DNA of 64,000 nt from Lineus longissimus (GCF_910592395.1 NC_088326.1:4097001-4161000); one strand, 5' to 3'. Counted from the stretch's first letter, positions 1 to 12,790 are shown. The notes: generated by a model not told the origin, from the sequence alone. Made by a program: numbers and translations.

Positions 1-404
1 TTTGAGAGCCTCAAACTTCTGAAGTGAGCTGTGTGCATGGTTCCACATTTTAGTGCAACCCGAGGGAACTTTGGTAGAGCATCTTGGTTGCGTGTCCAAA
101 ACACTCCACTCTCAGAACGAGGCTTATGCATTTTCCATTTAAAAGTTGACTTTACGGTACCAAGGTATTTTAGAATATGAATTTGAAACTGTGTGCACAT
201 GAACTGTGTACACACTTGGCTAGAACTTGAACCCACAAGTCAGATGGACTTTGGACTTTGACAGCAAATTGCAGTTCGATCTAGTTCTTAACTTGGCCAC
301 CAGAAGGCCAAAGCTAAAAGCGTGAAAAGTGTGATATCTTGCTTATTAATGATTCGATTTTGATATAACTTTGATGGTATGTACTCCTAGCAAGGATACA
401 CCAC

Positions 405-502
405 ATACTATACGCTCATCCCGCTTTGGAGGAGGAATACTCCCTGGAGAATAACGCCTCCGAGTGCAGAGCAAACGCTGAAGAAGAAGAAGAAGTTGAT
501 GA
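405..502 (+). repeat. SINE-like repeat with (GAA)n tail, copy 1
   Basis: The pattern catcccgctttggagg, then an inverted ggaggaatactccctggaga segment, then aacgctgaagaagaag recurs at 63439-63555 (plus), at 24245-24362 (minus) and partially at 6715-6770 and 39106-39140. Shared internal order plus a simple GAA tail suggests a short retroposed element. No tRNA promoter boxes were recognised, so the class is uncertain. Confidence 0.55.
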
Positions 503-1101
503 AGATGTAAAGAATTCTATCAAAAGCTACGATTCACTTGATGTCGGTTTTTCCCGACCCGATCATGTCACAAACAGTTCCGAGGCCAACTGATCTCAAG
601 AATGTTGTTGAGGTTGTCAGCTGGTATTTAAAACCACTGAGAAAAACTTGGTATAGACCAAAAAGTTGCCGAATCATTTCCCGATCACTTTTGGAAAATT
701 GGCCAGCTGTGCCCGCTCCGAGACAGTCTTTGAACTTGACGGAACGTTTTTCTCATATCACATTTCGAATTTACGATCTCTCCGCGATTGTGCTCGACAA
801 AATCAAATAAGCAGTGAATTTGCACGATAAATGCGTCCATGATCTGATTTATCTTGTGATTTGCTCAAGATTATCATTTCCGTTCGCTGTTGTTGAATGA
901 TTGGTGGATATCAGGACGCTCTAGGATGCATCCGTGGTTGATAACGACCGCAAATAATTGCTGGGTTGGAAGTAGTTGATGTTGGTAGCCCTGATTGATC
1001 TTAAAGGGTTAGTTTACCCGGCATATACAGATTATACTGTAAACCTGGTAATATTCACAGCCATTTTATTTTTCGGTTTTGCATAATTTAAAGTTTTTGT
1101 A

Positions 1102-1263
1102 TACAGTGGAAGCTTCCTTAGCGGACACCTCTCTATTAAGGACACTAGTTTCGGTCACATTGGTTGTTTCCAATCAATCTGACCTCTCTTATCAGGACAC
1201 CTCTCAATTAAGGACAGCACTTGTCAGTACCGAGGGTGTCCTTGATAGAGAGGTTCTACTGTA
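1102..1263. mobile_element. Pogo/Tigger-like MITE (CAGTGGAA family), copy 1
   Basis: The element runs from TACAGTGGAAGCTTCC to GAGGTTCTACTGTA with inverted ends and TA at both borders. Its interior alternates ctctctattaaggacac with its inverse, making almost the whole element foldable. Ten relatives lie in this window. The terminal CAGTGGAAC signature resembles pogo/Tigger-type DNA transposons; there is no coding capacity. Confidence 0.75.
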
Positions 1264-2278
1264 TTTTCAATTAAGTGATTTGACAACACTAACAATAATT
1301 ACGATAAGAATTTCATTTTTGCCACCAATATCTCGTTGCAATTATCTGTAAACGTGAAAAACACAAAAATAAAAGGTGCACAAATATTTCCGGTTTCACA
1401 GTATTCCCATCCTTTCCTATATATCGCTAAATGGAGCAAAGCGATTTATAATTTCAAAGACTCCACCTCGGGCTCCGTTGAGATGTGAGAATAGCGATGA
1501 ATCTGGCCGCTCTGTGAAACGCGGGGAAGTAATCCGCAAAGTAACACGATGACAGATGACGGTTTATGTAAACGGATCATTCGATAACGTTTTCTGTGGA
1601 AGGTCCTTTGGGATAGATTTGCTGTACGTCTGACGCCATGTCAATTTTATTGCTTAAATTGTGAATATGTCTATCAGTTTGAGATGACATGATTGTGCGA
1701 TGATTTTCAGATTTTAAGGAGGAAGTTTAACGGATCAAAAAATTTCAGATTTTTATTTTTGTACATTTCAGCAGATCTTGTTATTGTCCTGGGCCTGGGT
1801 GTTCAAAACAAATTTTGTTTCGTTCAGGTTAACTTAACATGGCGTAATCTCCTTCAGATTTAACCCCTTAGACTTAACCTCAAGTAAGGTCAACCCCAGC
1901 GTTAGTGGCATAATTTGTTTTGAAAAACCAGGCCCTGAAATAGTTGATTGTAACATTGACAGGGGAACTGAAATCAAGGCAGACCGAAGGGAACCTTGAG
2001 AAGGACTATGGACTTGGAAAGGCAGGCACTTAACAAGATGTAGCACAAGTTGGCATGGGGTGCTCATGGGGTGCACTTGGGGTGCACATGGGGTGCACAT
2101 GATCGAGCTGGCTGGGGTGCCGACTCGTGGAAGCCTCAAGCTCTCATAGAGCTATAGAGTTTATGACTAGAGTGTCAAGTCAGATGATGACGTCTGCTGT
2201 TGTCGATACTGGACTATAAACCATGAACTTTATATCAAAATAATTGAATTAAACATTGTTCTTTGTCTATCTTTTTAG

Positions 2279-2463
2279 GATGAAAGCAGACAGTGAACTC
2301 TGAGTCACGTCTTGGATAATTATTGCCACGAGTCCTCCTGATATGCGACGAAAACGTGACCGTAAGATAACGAACGCAAGAAACGATGCCGAACAACATG
2401 ATCTTTATCTATAACGGCTGAGGTTTAGAATTCTCGAATATTACTTGTGGATTTGGAAATAAG
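2279..2463 (+). promoter_or_regulatory. EXTL3 5' UTR segment with a short upstream ORF
   Basis: A polypyrimidine tract and acceptor (ctttttag) end at 2278, so the coding exon probably starts at 2279 and at least one non-coding exon lies upstream. The exon opens with a 7-codon upstream ORF at 2280-2303 (ATG..TGA), and further ATGs precede the EXTL3 start at 2464. Such upstream ATGs usually lower translation of the main frame; that effect is inferred. Confidence 0.5.
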
Positions 2464-5400
2464 ATGGCAGCACCGAATGGGAAGACTTCATGGCTGCGGA
2501 CGTTTGGTTGTAAACGGTGGTTGTGGTCGTCGTGCATGACACGGTTAATCGTGGCGTTATTCTTCGTCCTGATACTCGTGCCGCTTGTTACCCATTATTA
2601 TTTGGGAAATATTGGCTCTGACAACGTTAGTGTATCGCATCGCTCGAGGATAAAACTCGACCACGTGGAGGACCCTCAGATGATGAAAGTGTCCGACTTG
2701 ATATATCGTATCGAGGAATTGAAACGGATACGCGGGAGCGTCAATAACGAGTTGCGAGAATTGGAGTCGAAACGGCAGAAGTTGCATGCGGAATTATCAA
2801 CGTATAACATGCAGTTGGACAGTCTGCGGAACGATTATGAAAAATCGCAGAAGAGTTTGTCCAAGTTGAAATTGACGTTGGAGAATACGAAAGTGATTCA
2901 GTTGGAGATGGCGCGGAAGTTGATGCCAGACGTGGCAGCGCCTATGAAGATATTGCCCAGCGATCAAGACAGCATGACGCTACCGATGCCGAATTTGTCT
3001 TTCGGTTGCAAAATGTACAACTGCTTCGATTACTCTCGGTGTTCAGTGACGTCCGGTTTTCCGGTCTTTTTTTATAATCCGGAAGACTACCCGCTTTTGA
3101 AATCGGAAATTGAAGATTTCGTGAAAAATTCTGTGATGCATGCGCTGAATTCGTCGCCACATGTGACTTATGATGCTCACATTGCATGCCTTTATGTTGT
3201 GATTCTTGGCGACACGATCGGTGTGCGGACTACGCCGGAATATTTAGAACAAAAATTGCGGAGTTTGCCTTATTGGCGAGGTGACGGCAGAAACCATGTG
3301 ATCTTGAATCTCAGCAACCGCTATGACGGAACGGATATCTTTGAGCACGTCAATACAGGCAGGGCAATGATTGCGCAATCGGTATTTTCAAGTTCAAGAT
3401 ATCGTGATAAGTTTGATTTAGTGGTGCCGCCGTTATTAGGAATTGCTCATGGAACGGTGTGGGAGGAGCTACCACTCCTTCTGCCAATCAGACGAAAGTA
3501 TTTATTCTCATTCAACGGAAGTTTCCGCCATCTTGGTCGGACGGGGAGTTTACAAGGTGGTGACCTTGAAAAGTCAAGGTTAAGGTTTATACCGTATAGC
3601 AAGAGTAGGACTAGCGGTGGGCTAATACCAGGGGTTATCACAGATGAAAATTTCATCGTGGACTATTTGAAGAAGATTCCGATCTCTCATCCTCAGGACG
3701 GGGTGCTGTTTCATTTTGATTGCAATACAAACTCGGAAGTCGTGCCGTCATTGAACGCCGAATGGGCGCTGTGCGGGCCAGAGTCGGAGAGGTACGACCT
3801 TCTCAAACAATCTACGTTCAATCTCATCCTCGCCCCAGTGAACAACTCCGTAATCTCAACATTGACGTTTCAAACACGATTATTCGAAGCGTTGAAATTT
3901 GGCTCAATTCCTGTGATACTTGGCCAGCAGGTGGCGCTACCATACGAGGAAATAATCCGCTGGGATAAAGCGACAATAACGTTCCCGAAAGCCCGCGTCA
4001 CCGAATTACATTTCCTCATGCGGACGTACACGGAGAACGACATCTTTGCGATGCGTCAACAAGGCCGCATGATTTGGCAGACGTACATGGGCACGACTAA
4101 AAGTATTGTGGATACTATCCTCGCCATCGTGAGGACGCGCCTGCAGATCCCGCCTCTGCCGTTGCAAAACGAACCTGCTCCCAGCGTTTTCAACGCCTCC
4201 TTTGTGCCTTTGAAAGTGGAGCCGTCAGATATTGAACCTGAGACGGACGATATCTTGGGACCTTTAGAGCCGCCATTAGCATCCGAAGCATTCCGTCGCA
4301 ACTTCACGTCGAGGTTTGATTGGTTTAACAAGCCTGGCGATCCATTCCATCTCTTCCCCTACACGCCGTTTGAACACACGCTCCCCTCAGAGGCCAAGTT
4401 TCAAGGTAGGTTTGCGGCAGAGGAAATGTGGTTGAGATGATATGATGTAAAACTAACAAAATTTTCGGTTACAGGAGATCGGTCCTAGAGAGTTCCGCCA
4501 CAGAACCTCAGAGCTGTGCGGTCATGGTGGTGTCCATGGCCAGTAAAAGTCAAGTTTGTTTATTATAGTGTCACCCATAATGAAAGGGCCAGTTAGATTT
4601 TGGCTTTTACTAGACGGTCTTTACTTCCAAACTCCTATCTCTAATGCCAGGCGCCTGGTGAGAAGGCACCCTATATTTAACTAGCTGGCGGTTAACCAAC
4701 CGGCTGCATCGGGAAGAGGTTACCAGTGGGCCTTGAACCTTTGACCTTCTGTTCACGAGGCAAACACCTTAACCACTAGACCATCGAGATCGGTGCACAT
4801 TCAGTCACATTTGATTAAAAGGCTCAGTTCTTCTGTTATCAATATTTGATAAATATTTCTTTGCAGGTTCTGAGCACGGTTTCCGGCCCATTAACAAAGG
4901 TCTCGGTGGGGCCGGGAAAGAGTTTAATGAGGCGTTGGGTGGGAACGTACCGAGGGAACAATTCACACGTAAGTTTCATGGGGTGCATGGGGTTATCTTA
5001 TAAGACAACTAAATTTTAAGGAGCTATGTATAAAAATGCTCGTCGACGTCACCAATGGGGAAATTTTTGAAAATGGAGAAATCCAAGTTTCATGTTTGCT
5101 TCTTGGTGGCTGGCAGAGACCGTTTTGTAGTGACCACTTTTTAAAAAATGTGTTCTGAAACTGAAAAATTTGGTAATCTTCTCTAAAATTGTTTTGCGTT
5201 CCTTCCTCTAGTTGTGATGCTGACCTACGAGCGTGAGGCTGTCCTCATCAACGCGCTGCAGCGATTGAAAGGCCTACCCCACCTCAATAAGGTCATCGTC
5301 GTTTGGAATAGTCCCGGGCTACCTGCGGAGGATCTACAGTGGCCTGATATAGGGGTTGAGATTCATGTGAGTTTAAAAGTAGTGTTAATGTTGTTGTCAC

Positions 5401-7899
5401 TTTCGGTATACAGGATGTAGCAAAAATAGCAAAATCAAAAATAGGGCAAAATTCAGCTCATGTGATTCATTTCTGATCAGGAGTGTTTCTAATGGATATG
5501 CTTGACTTAGCATAAACCTATCTTGGTTTGCAGATCCATGGCCTGGTTTTGGGTGACAGTGGGTGGTAATCATGGTCGAAGTTGGGATAGACTGCCCACG
5601 CCTGCCTACCACCTCTGTGGACACAACAGTGCATACCCTGATGTGTATACCACTTCTTCGGGGGTGAACCCCAGTGGAATCCCAAGGAAATTTTCTTTTG
5701 CCGTCTTGGGAAATGCGTGTAATACAATCTTATCTTCTTTTCCCAGGTTGTGCGGACCAAGAAAAATAGTCTGAATAATCGTTTCTTGCCATACGAAGTC
5801 ATCGAAACGGAGGCTATCTTGTCTGTCGATGATGATGCTCATTTGAGGCATGACGAGATTATGTTTGGATTCAGGTTAGTTCGTCGCATTAACCCTTTCG
5901 AGCTCGAGTTTCCACAGAAATACCACCCAATAAAGCCTGAGTTTCCAGAGCAGAATGTTGTTTACATCTCACCTTTGATGCCAATATACTCACAGAACTC
6001 AAATTTTCACCCTGGAAAACCTTATATGAAATTCATGCCCAGCTACTGCAGTACGTAACCAAAGTTGTCACTCGGAATACCTCAGTCTCACAAGCTTTGT
6101 GTTATGTGAAGGAGTGCCAAGTAGGTGTTTATTGTTGAGAGCGGTCAAACGGAGAGGCTTTTCTTTGTTGACTAAAGTCGAGATCGGACTTGTTATGATA
6201 TTTTACAGTTAGCATTTAAAAGCTTGGTGTTTTATGGCCAAATGTAGGTGATGACCTGTTTTGAAAAACACCCTATAATCAAGCATACAAACAGGTCAAT
6301 ATGATGGGATGAAATTGTTATGCTCATAACAGCTATCTGAAGCTTGACATGGCTTCTTTACCAAATACCTTTTCTCTTTCTAGGGTGTGGCGTGAGGCCC
6401 GCGATCGTCTCGTCGGATTCCCTGGTCGCTATCATGCATATGACATCAAATCAAATAGCTGGTTCTATAATTCTAATTACTCATGTGAACTTTCCATGGT
6501 GCTCACCGGTGCTGCCTTCTTTCATAAGGTGAGTTGAGATAGGAGAGGGGAATTAGTGTGAGGGACTTAGGTCATAGGGGAAAGGTATTCTTTACTAAGG
6601 CATGTGGTCAACCATGCTGAAAAGAGGTGTGGAATTCCTCTAAATGATAAAGTGTGGGAAAATTGTCCTTTAGTTCAATTTGTGCCTCACCCATCATGCC
6701 CATAGTGGCTTGCTCAAACGCTCATTCCCTGGAGAAAATCACCTCCAAGTGCACCCTGAAGAAGAAGAAGTCCTTAGCAACTACCCTAAGTCCAGATAAG
6801 CCTTGTGCTACCTCACTCTGCGCCTGGCACTGATTCTGAAACCAATGTCTAGCACCATGCTAGCTAACGCTGGCTTGTTGGGCGCATAGCATATGAAGCT
6901 CGTTAAGTCTGGAACTGTGCCTAGTAGCATAATCTCTAGTGAGGGACACAGATCGAAACGTCAAGTGGAGGTATGTCTTCTATCAGGTAGCTGAAGACTG
7001 GTGAGAAGGAATGGCTTCTTATAAGGCATATGCTCTGAAAGAGAAGCCAGTGGCTCCACCTGAGGCTGGGTACAGAAAATTGATAAATCATATTTTGTTG
7101 TCTCTTGTTTCAGTACTATGCATACCTGTACAGTTATATCATGCCACAGGCGATCAGGGATAAGGTGGATGAATACATGAACTGTGAAGATCTTGCCATG
7201 AATTTCCTCATCTCCCATATCACAAGGAAACCGCCAATTAAGGTGAGTCTGACACCCAGAGCTTGGCAGCAGGGAGTCTGTTCGTCACCCCTAGGGCCAA
7301 TTCACCACACTTTGCAGTAAGGGGTGAAAAGGGAATGAGGAACCTGCAGAACTAAAAATCCAGATGGCAGCACCAGTACTAAAAGGTACACTTCAAGTGT
7401 ATTTTCCATTGAAATTAAGTTTTCTTGATTTTCTCCCTAAAACTCATCAAAATAGAATTAAGGGCCAATAAAACAACATTTTTGATGCTATTTCCCCATG
7501 TAGAGTAATTAAGGGATGAAATATTCAATAATCATTGACTCGGGACATGGCTTTCTCATTACAACCATGGTCCACTTGCCTGCAGGACCCCCTATTGCCA
7601 GGTTCCTTATTACCTCGGAGTTGGAACAGGAGTGGTAGTCAAGACCATGTGTAACCTCGGTATTTCCAATGTTTTCAACTTCGTTTCAGGTGACCTCTCG
7701 CTGGACATTCCGTTGCCCCGGCTGCCCCAAAGCTCTCTCGTTCGATGACTCGCACTTCCAGGAGCGCCACAAGTGTATGAACTTCTTCGTGAAAGTCTAC
7801 GGCTACATGCCGTTACTTTACACGCAGTTTCGAGTCGACTCGATCCTCTTCAAGACGCGCATTCCACACGACAAACAAAAGTGCTTCAAGTTCATTTAG
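2464..7899 (+). CDS. EXTL3: Exostosin-like 3 (EXTL3), complete, 7 coding exons
   Basis: Coding exons 2464-4405, 4867-4968, 5212-5366, 5747-5874, 6384-6528, 7114-7242 and 7690-7899 join in frame through GT-AG introns to 936 codons; the human protein is about 919 aa. It is a type II membrane protein: cytoplasmic tail, membrane segment at about residues 28-46, coiled coil at about 80-145, an exostosin (GT47-like) domain to about 560, then a GT64 N-acetylglucosaminyltransferase domain from about 650. The exon 4 motif [12 protein letters not shown] holds the metal-binding DDD (761-763). The protein ends KCFKFI, as in vertebrate EXTL3. The known family role is transfer of GlcNAc in heparan sulfate initiation in the ER/Golgi. 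One very large first coding exon followed by small exons resembles the human gene. The start was chosen because membrane anchor and family N-terminus follow at once. No frame breaks seen. Confidence 0.97.
4551..4793 (-). mobile_element. tRNA-derived SINE in EXTL3 intron 1
   Basis: Read on the minus strand, the copy starts near 4793 with tggtctagtggttaag (a polymerase III A box), followed about 35 bases later by aaggttcaaggccc (a B box, about 4730-4742). A tRNA-unrelated body follows, with gcgcctggcattagag and tttggaagtaaagacc. A second, shorter copy of the body, also minus, lies at 37858-37975. The box order and spacing are those of a tRNA-derived SINE. Confidence 0.75.
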
Positions 7900-8187
7900 G
7901 GGCCCTCTGAAAGCAAAAGTGCTTCAAGTTTATTCATGCGCCCCTGTCCAAGCATAAGTGCTTCAAGTTTATTTAGGCACCCTCTCTGCAAAGAAAAGTG
8001 CTTCAAGTTTATTAGGTACCCTCTGCAAGCAAAAGTGCTTCAAGTTTATTCATGCGCCCCTGTGCAAGCAAAAGTGCTTCAAGTTTATTAAGGCACCCTC
8101 TCTGCAAAGAAAAGTGCTTCAAGTTTATTTAGGCACCCTCTCTGCAAAGAAAAGTGCTTCAAGTTTATTTAGGCGCTTTCTATACTG
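7876..8187 (+). repeat. Eight-copy ~39-bp tandem array starting in the last EXTL3 codons
   Basis: The core aagtgcttcaagtttatt recurs near 7878, 7918, 7957, 7997, 8034, 8073, 8113 and 8153, separated by spacers such as caggcaccctctctgcaaag. The first copy is the coding sequence for K-C-F-K-F-I-stop at the end of EXTL3; the others lie in its 3' UTR. The C-terminal peptide is conserved in the family, so the coding sequence is the likely seed. Confidence 0.85.
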
Positions 8188-8259
8188 TAGACCCAGACAT
8201 TTTACGCGACTCATGAATCTGCAATTGGAAAAGGAATAGTGAGGAAAGTTCTCAACTTC

Positions 8260-8265
8260 AATAAA
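8260..8265 (+). terminator. Candidate EXTL3 poly(A) signal
   Basis: A perfect AATAAA lies 361 bases after the EXTL3 stop and just after the tandem array. It is the first canonical signal downstream. Its use has not been shown. Confidence 0.45.
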
Positions 8266-10976
8266 CTTGAAGACCGGATGTACTCGGTTGGCATTTCAGT
8301 CATCTCTGGCATAGGACGAGTATTCTCGGTAGAGCAGTACCCTTTCAACACAGATAATCTCTGGAAAATGATCTTTTTGGAAACGACTGTGGTGCGAGCT
8401 GAAATCATATCCGAGTACTAATTGTTAGAATCATCCACTGAGATCAGTGGTTCTGATTTTACATGATAGATTGCAGTTGGAACATGTTTGGGCAGACGAT
8501 AGAAAAAGTGGCTGGATGATCTGTGGAAAGATAACAATGATAAAAATGACACTCCATTGGATGTGTATTGGTTGTTTTGAAGTAAGTTGACTGATAGCAA
8601 CTCATGAATCTGACTAATTTTTTTTTTATAGATTTTTTTTCTGACGTCCTGGTACCCTGGTGGTGTCAGTAGTGATATTTTACAAAAAAATCAAAACTTT
8701 GCAGTTATGGTGCATGTAAGAAATTTGATAAATAAGGTGATTTTATTTCATTTCTTTGTTTACATACAATCAAAAATGCTAATGCTAATGCTAATGGATG
8801 CTAATGCAGTGACGGCCTTCTCTTGGTAAAATTCATTGATGAGAAGGGAAATAAGCTTTACGGTAATTGATTACTGGTAGTGCGAAAGAATTATAGTATG
8901 TAGGGGAGGAATCAGTTTCATCTTGCTAGCATGCTGTGGTAGTAATGAGGCCCTGTGGCACTTTGCGTTGAAATTCTTAAAATATTATGTGCACAAAATC
9001 AAATACAGGTATTATGTGCACAAAGTATGATAGGAATGACTGTCGAAATGTAGATGAAAATGCAACTGAAAGTTGTTTCCAAATTGGAAACTAAATAGAT
9101 GTTGAAGATTTTAGAACAAGCGGTGACATTACAAAATGCCGTTTTGTGCATCATTTTGTACTGGTATATCGAATAGAGTCTGTACACTGACGTCATTCGA
9201 GCATCCATTTTTGACGTCGGTCAATGGCCTTGACCCTGCTGACCTTGCCAGCGAAGTGCGTCTCGTTTGGATGACATCATTTTTGATGTCGCCACACTTC
9301 ACAACAGCCATTATTAGGCAGACTACAAAGTACGCCACGTGGCTCAATGACGTCGACTTGATGTCCAAAATGATGACTATCTGTGATGACGTCATTCGCA
9401 CAGCCTCTCAATTTAAGTGTTCGATGATGAATAAGTACTCTCACACAAATGTAAATATGGTGTATTTTTACTGCCAATATTTTTCTATCGTGGATGCGTT
9501 ATGTAAAAGTTGCGTTTAGTGGCCGCTGCACGAAATAAGGAAAAGCAAAGATTTTTCTTTATACATAGTCACGACCCATATAAGTGACATCATTGTTTTT
9601 GCTTTCACAGCCTATAACCGTAACAGTATCCACTTTTAAAAGATTTAAATGGGGTATAAAATTATATGTCGATTTCTGGTCAGTGCCACGGTGGGCCGGG
9701 TCAGGTCATTTGGGTAATATATCGCACCTTCAAATGAAATTGACAAGTTGACACAGTCATCCAGTGAAGGGATTTCTGCCTGATCATGAATAAAGAAAAA
9801 ATCTAGGCCTTTTCTGCTTACCGGAGTGGCCTCTGAATTGAACTTTTACAGTATTTGTGAGTTAAACAATTTTGTAACTGGACATTGTGCCAGATACATG
9901 TATCTTTTTTGTGCAATGGTTAGATTATGAATACATGTATCTCAATGACAAAGATAATGCTAGGTTTTCAATGTATGTATACTACTATTTTTTTTGCTAT
10001 GCTGCTTAAGTCATGTTTGATTTCACAGCCGCTAACCGTATACTCACGGTTTTTCAAATTCAAATTTCCCGCACCGTCACATGATGCGTTCATCTTTAAT
10101 ACGCTTGTGGAGACTCGAGCAACATATGACAATACTCTGACGATCTTTTCAAGCGATTATAGTTTGATTAGTAGATATCAGATGGCGCTAGTTGGTTTCT
10201 TTAGTTAGGGATGGATAATTAACGGAGTGAGTGAAATTTAATTATGTCCGGGTGTGAATGGATAAATCATAGCTGGATCTACTAGGCACATTACGGTGGA
10301 AAGGTTTCACTCAATGAATGGAAATGAATGTTATTTCAAAGAACTGAATCATTTATAATTGTATCTGGCATAATGTTTTAACAATTTCCAATACGCCACA
10401 TGTGAGTAAACAATGTTTTATCGGACAGACTTGGAGGGTATTTAATGTGACTGTCGGCATTAAAATTTTGTGTATTGTATATTCAATTATTTTACACTTG
10501 AAATGAGATTGAGGTAAAAATGAAGGGGGGAATGCTGAATCATGGTAATCGATTCTGACTAACATTCTGAATCATGAATTAATCAAATTCTACACCAGCA
10601 AAACACAGTCAGAATAAACCAGTGGTGTGTATTAATTGTATATTTAATTATTTCACCCTTGAAATGAGATTAAGGTTAAAATGGAGGGGAGGGGTTAAAT
10701 CATGGTAATCGATTGCGACTATCATTGTAAATCATGAAATAATCAATTTCTACACTAAAAAAGATTCAAGTCAAACTAGCTTAAAGTAGTGTATGGTAGC
10801 AAAAAATCGATTTCAGAAGGTGCATTTTTATATTTGACCAAGAGGATTTCAGCTACAGTGCCACAACTGGGATTGGGTGCGCCGACGTAGTTTGGCTACT
10901 CAGGTGCATTTTGAAGTCACAAGTTGACCACTAGGGTTGTATTTCACATGTTCACCGCTAGGGTTGTTACTAGTAC
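8266..10976. other. Intergenic stretch without a recognisable gene
   Basis: AT-rich DNA. Noted inside are a run of gctaatgctaatg near 8780, a cluster of TGACGTC-type motifs at 9186-9400, and a roughly 160-bp tandem duplication (about 10470-10612 and 10631-10768) sharing gaaatgagattgaggt-like and atcatggtaatcgatt segments. The open frame at 9136-9519 has no domain signs and overlaps frames on the other strand, so I do not call it coding. Confidence 0.5.
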
Positions 10977-11485
10977 ACAGGCAAAAGTTTCCATGAATGG
11001 GGTCGATTAATCATCCATAGATAGAATGGCGAATCCCCAGCATAGACCCATGGACATAACCCATGGTCGTATCTACCATGGGCCCATCATTGATCCATGG
11101 ATGGAATACATTATAACTTCTTGGCGGCCTTTCAAGAACTTATATCAGAATTGGCAAATTCATGTTATTTTCAAGAATTCTGAAGACTGTCACTCAATTG
11201 AGTTTGTACTTTGCTGTACGCGTTCATTTTTATGGGACCCACCGTCAATGGGCCTACGATGGAACTCCCATCAAGACTGGCCCCATAGTACCCTACTTGG
11301 AAACTGGAGTAGCCTACTTGCAGTAAGTAGCTGATCTCCTGAGGACAACATTCAGACCATTCTGTCTGTGGATCTACCATTGGGCCATCTTGGAATCTAT
11401 AATGGGGTTCCGGTGTAAATTGTGGTCTGTGACGATCATCTCAGATCCATCCATGGGCCCATCATTGATGGACACTTTTGCCTGT
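10977..11485. mobile_element. ~510-bp MITE with ACAGGCAAAAGT ends carrying a satellite unit
   Basis: The left end ACAGGCAAAAGTTTCCATGA and right end (read inverted) ACAGGCAAAAGTGTCCATCA match. The subterminal part is rich in ccatgggcccatcattgat in both orientations. The centre (about 11270-11335) contains one unit of the family gaagacaggcccaagtaccc that forms arrays at 11.8-12.8 kb and 19.6-20.0 kb. No clear target duplication and no coding capacity. Confidence 0.65.
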
Positions 11486-11809
11486 AATACATCACAATTT
11501 GACTATGTGACGATATGATGTGTGTGATACATCACTATTTGACTATTTGACGATATGAGGTGCGCTTTTGCAACTGACCAATGAGATATTGGTGCGTGCT
11601 GAATGATCAAGTGCCAGTATACTGCTTAATTTGTTGATTGAGATATTTTGTAACAGGACACAATGATGTGTATCGTTGATTGGTCAGGAAATTAATAGGA
11701 ATAAAAATTTGTATACAAATAATACAACTTTGTTCTTCCCTTATTACTCGCACACTGGGATGTAAATTGAGACCATGGTGAGACGGGCCACGCTCCCATG
11801 GAGGGCACC

Positions 11810-12790
11810 CCGCCTGGTGAAATGATCTTCACCGGGTAGAGCTTCTATCTCACTGTAGTCTTGAAGACAGGCCAAAGCACCCTACTTGGCATCTTGACTA
11901 CCTCATGTACCTGACACAACACCAGGACACACTAGTGGACCTTCTAACTCACTCAATTACTGTGCTCTTGAAGTCGGGCCCATGTACCCTGCTTGGCAAC
12001 TCAAGAAGCCTACATGGAATAGACTTTAAATATTCAAGAAAGCCATAGTTGCTGCACACATGGACACCAGGGCCCTTCCTGCCTGAGTGTGGATGAGCTT
12101 CTATCCCACTGTACTCTTGAAGACAGGCCAAAGCGCTTTCAACTTAACCAGTCTACATGAGATAGAAGTATTGAGAAAGCAATATTTTGTACACATACAT
12201 GGCCATCAGATCTCTTCCACCTAGAGTGTGGTAGAGTTTCTATCTCACTGTGGTCTTACTCTTAAAGACAGGCCCAAGCCAAGGACTTGGCAGCTCAAAT
12301 AGCCTACCTGAAGTACATCATGTACCACAGACATTATCAGGACCCTCTACCTCTGGCAGAGCATCTATCTCATTGTACCCATGAAGACAGGCCCAAGTAC
12401 CCTACTTGGGAACTCAAGAAGCCATGGCCAATAGCTGATCTCGGCCTCGTCCTGTCGCCCCGTACACAAGGAGATCTAAGTAGGATGACGCAATGGACTG
12501 CCCCGGGAGTCTAATGCCCTTGGGACAACATTTGGACTCTTCTGTCCCTGGCAGAGCTTCTATCTCATTGTACTCTTGAAGACAGGCCCAAGTACCCTAC
12601 TTGATGGTGCCATGCTTGACAAATCAAGTAGACTGTAGTTGCTGATGTACCTGGGACTACACCAGGACCCTTCTGTCTTTGGTAGAGCTTTTGTCTCACT
12701 GTGGTCTTGACGACAGGCTAAAGTAACCTACTTGGCAACTCAAGTAGGCTCCTAAAGTAGCTCATGTACCTGAGGAACACACCAGGACCC
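11810..12790. repeat. Degenerate satellite, units of about 110-195 bp
   Basis: The phrase cttgaagacaggcccaagta and the following ccctacttggcaactcaagt recur near 11858, 11969, 12112, 12262, 12380, 12575 and 12705 with the interleaved gcagagcttctatctcactg. Copies differ by many substitutions and indels, so the array is old. A tighter version lies at 19560-19990. Confidence 0.75.

Larger units (their letters stand above)
1..2278. other. Upstream flank of EXTL3, no gene seen
   Basis: No open frame here looks coding. The stretch holds a SINE-like copy with a GAA tail (about 405-502), one 162-bp MITE (1102-1263) and a short tandem of a 12-bp unit resembling atggggtgcac (about 2053-2100). The promoter and any 5' non-coding exon of EXTL3 should lie here or further upstream, but no TATA or initiator signal is distinct enough to call. 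Confidence 0.5.

Noticed and set aside
7958-8239. Open frame through the EXTL3 3' array
   Set aside because: It reflects the tandem repeat in shifting frames and lies after the EXTL3 stop.
9136-9519. 127-codon open frame
   Set aside because: No domain, no splice context, an equally long frame overlaps on the other strand, and the sequence is dominated by repeated gacgtca motifs.
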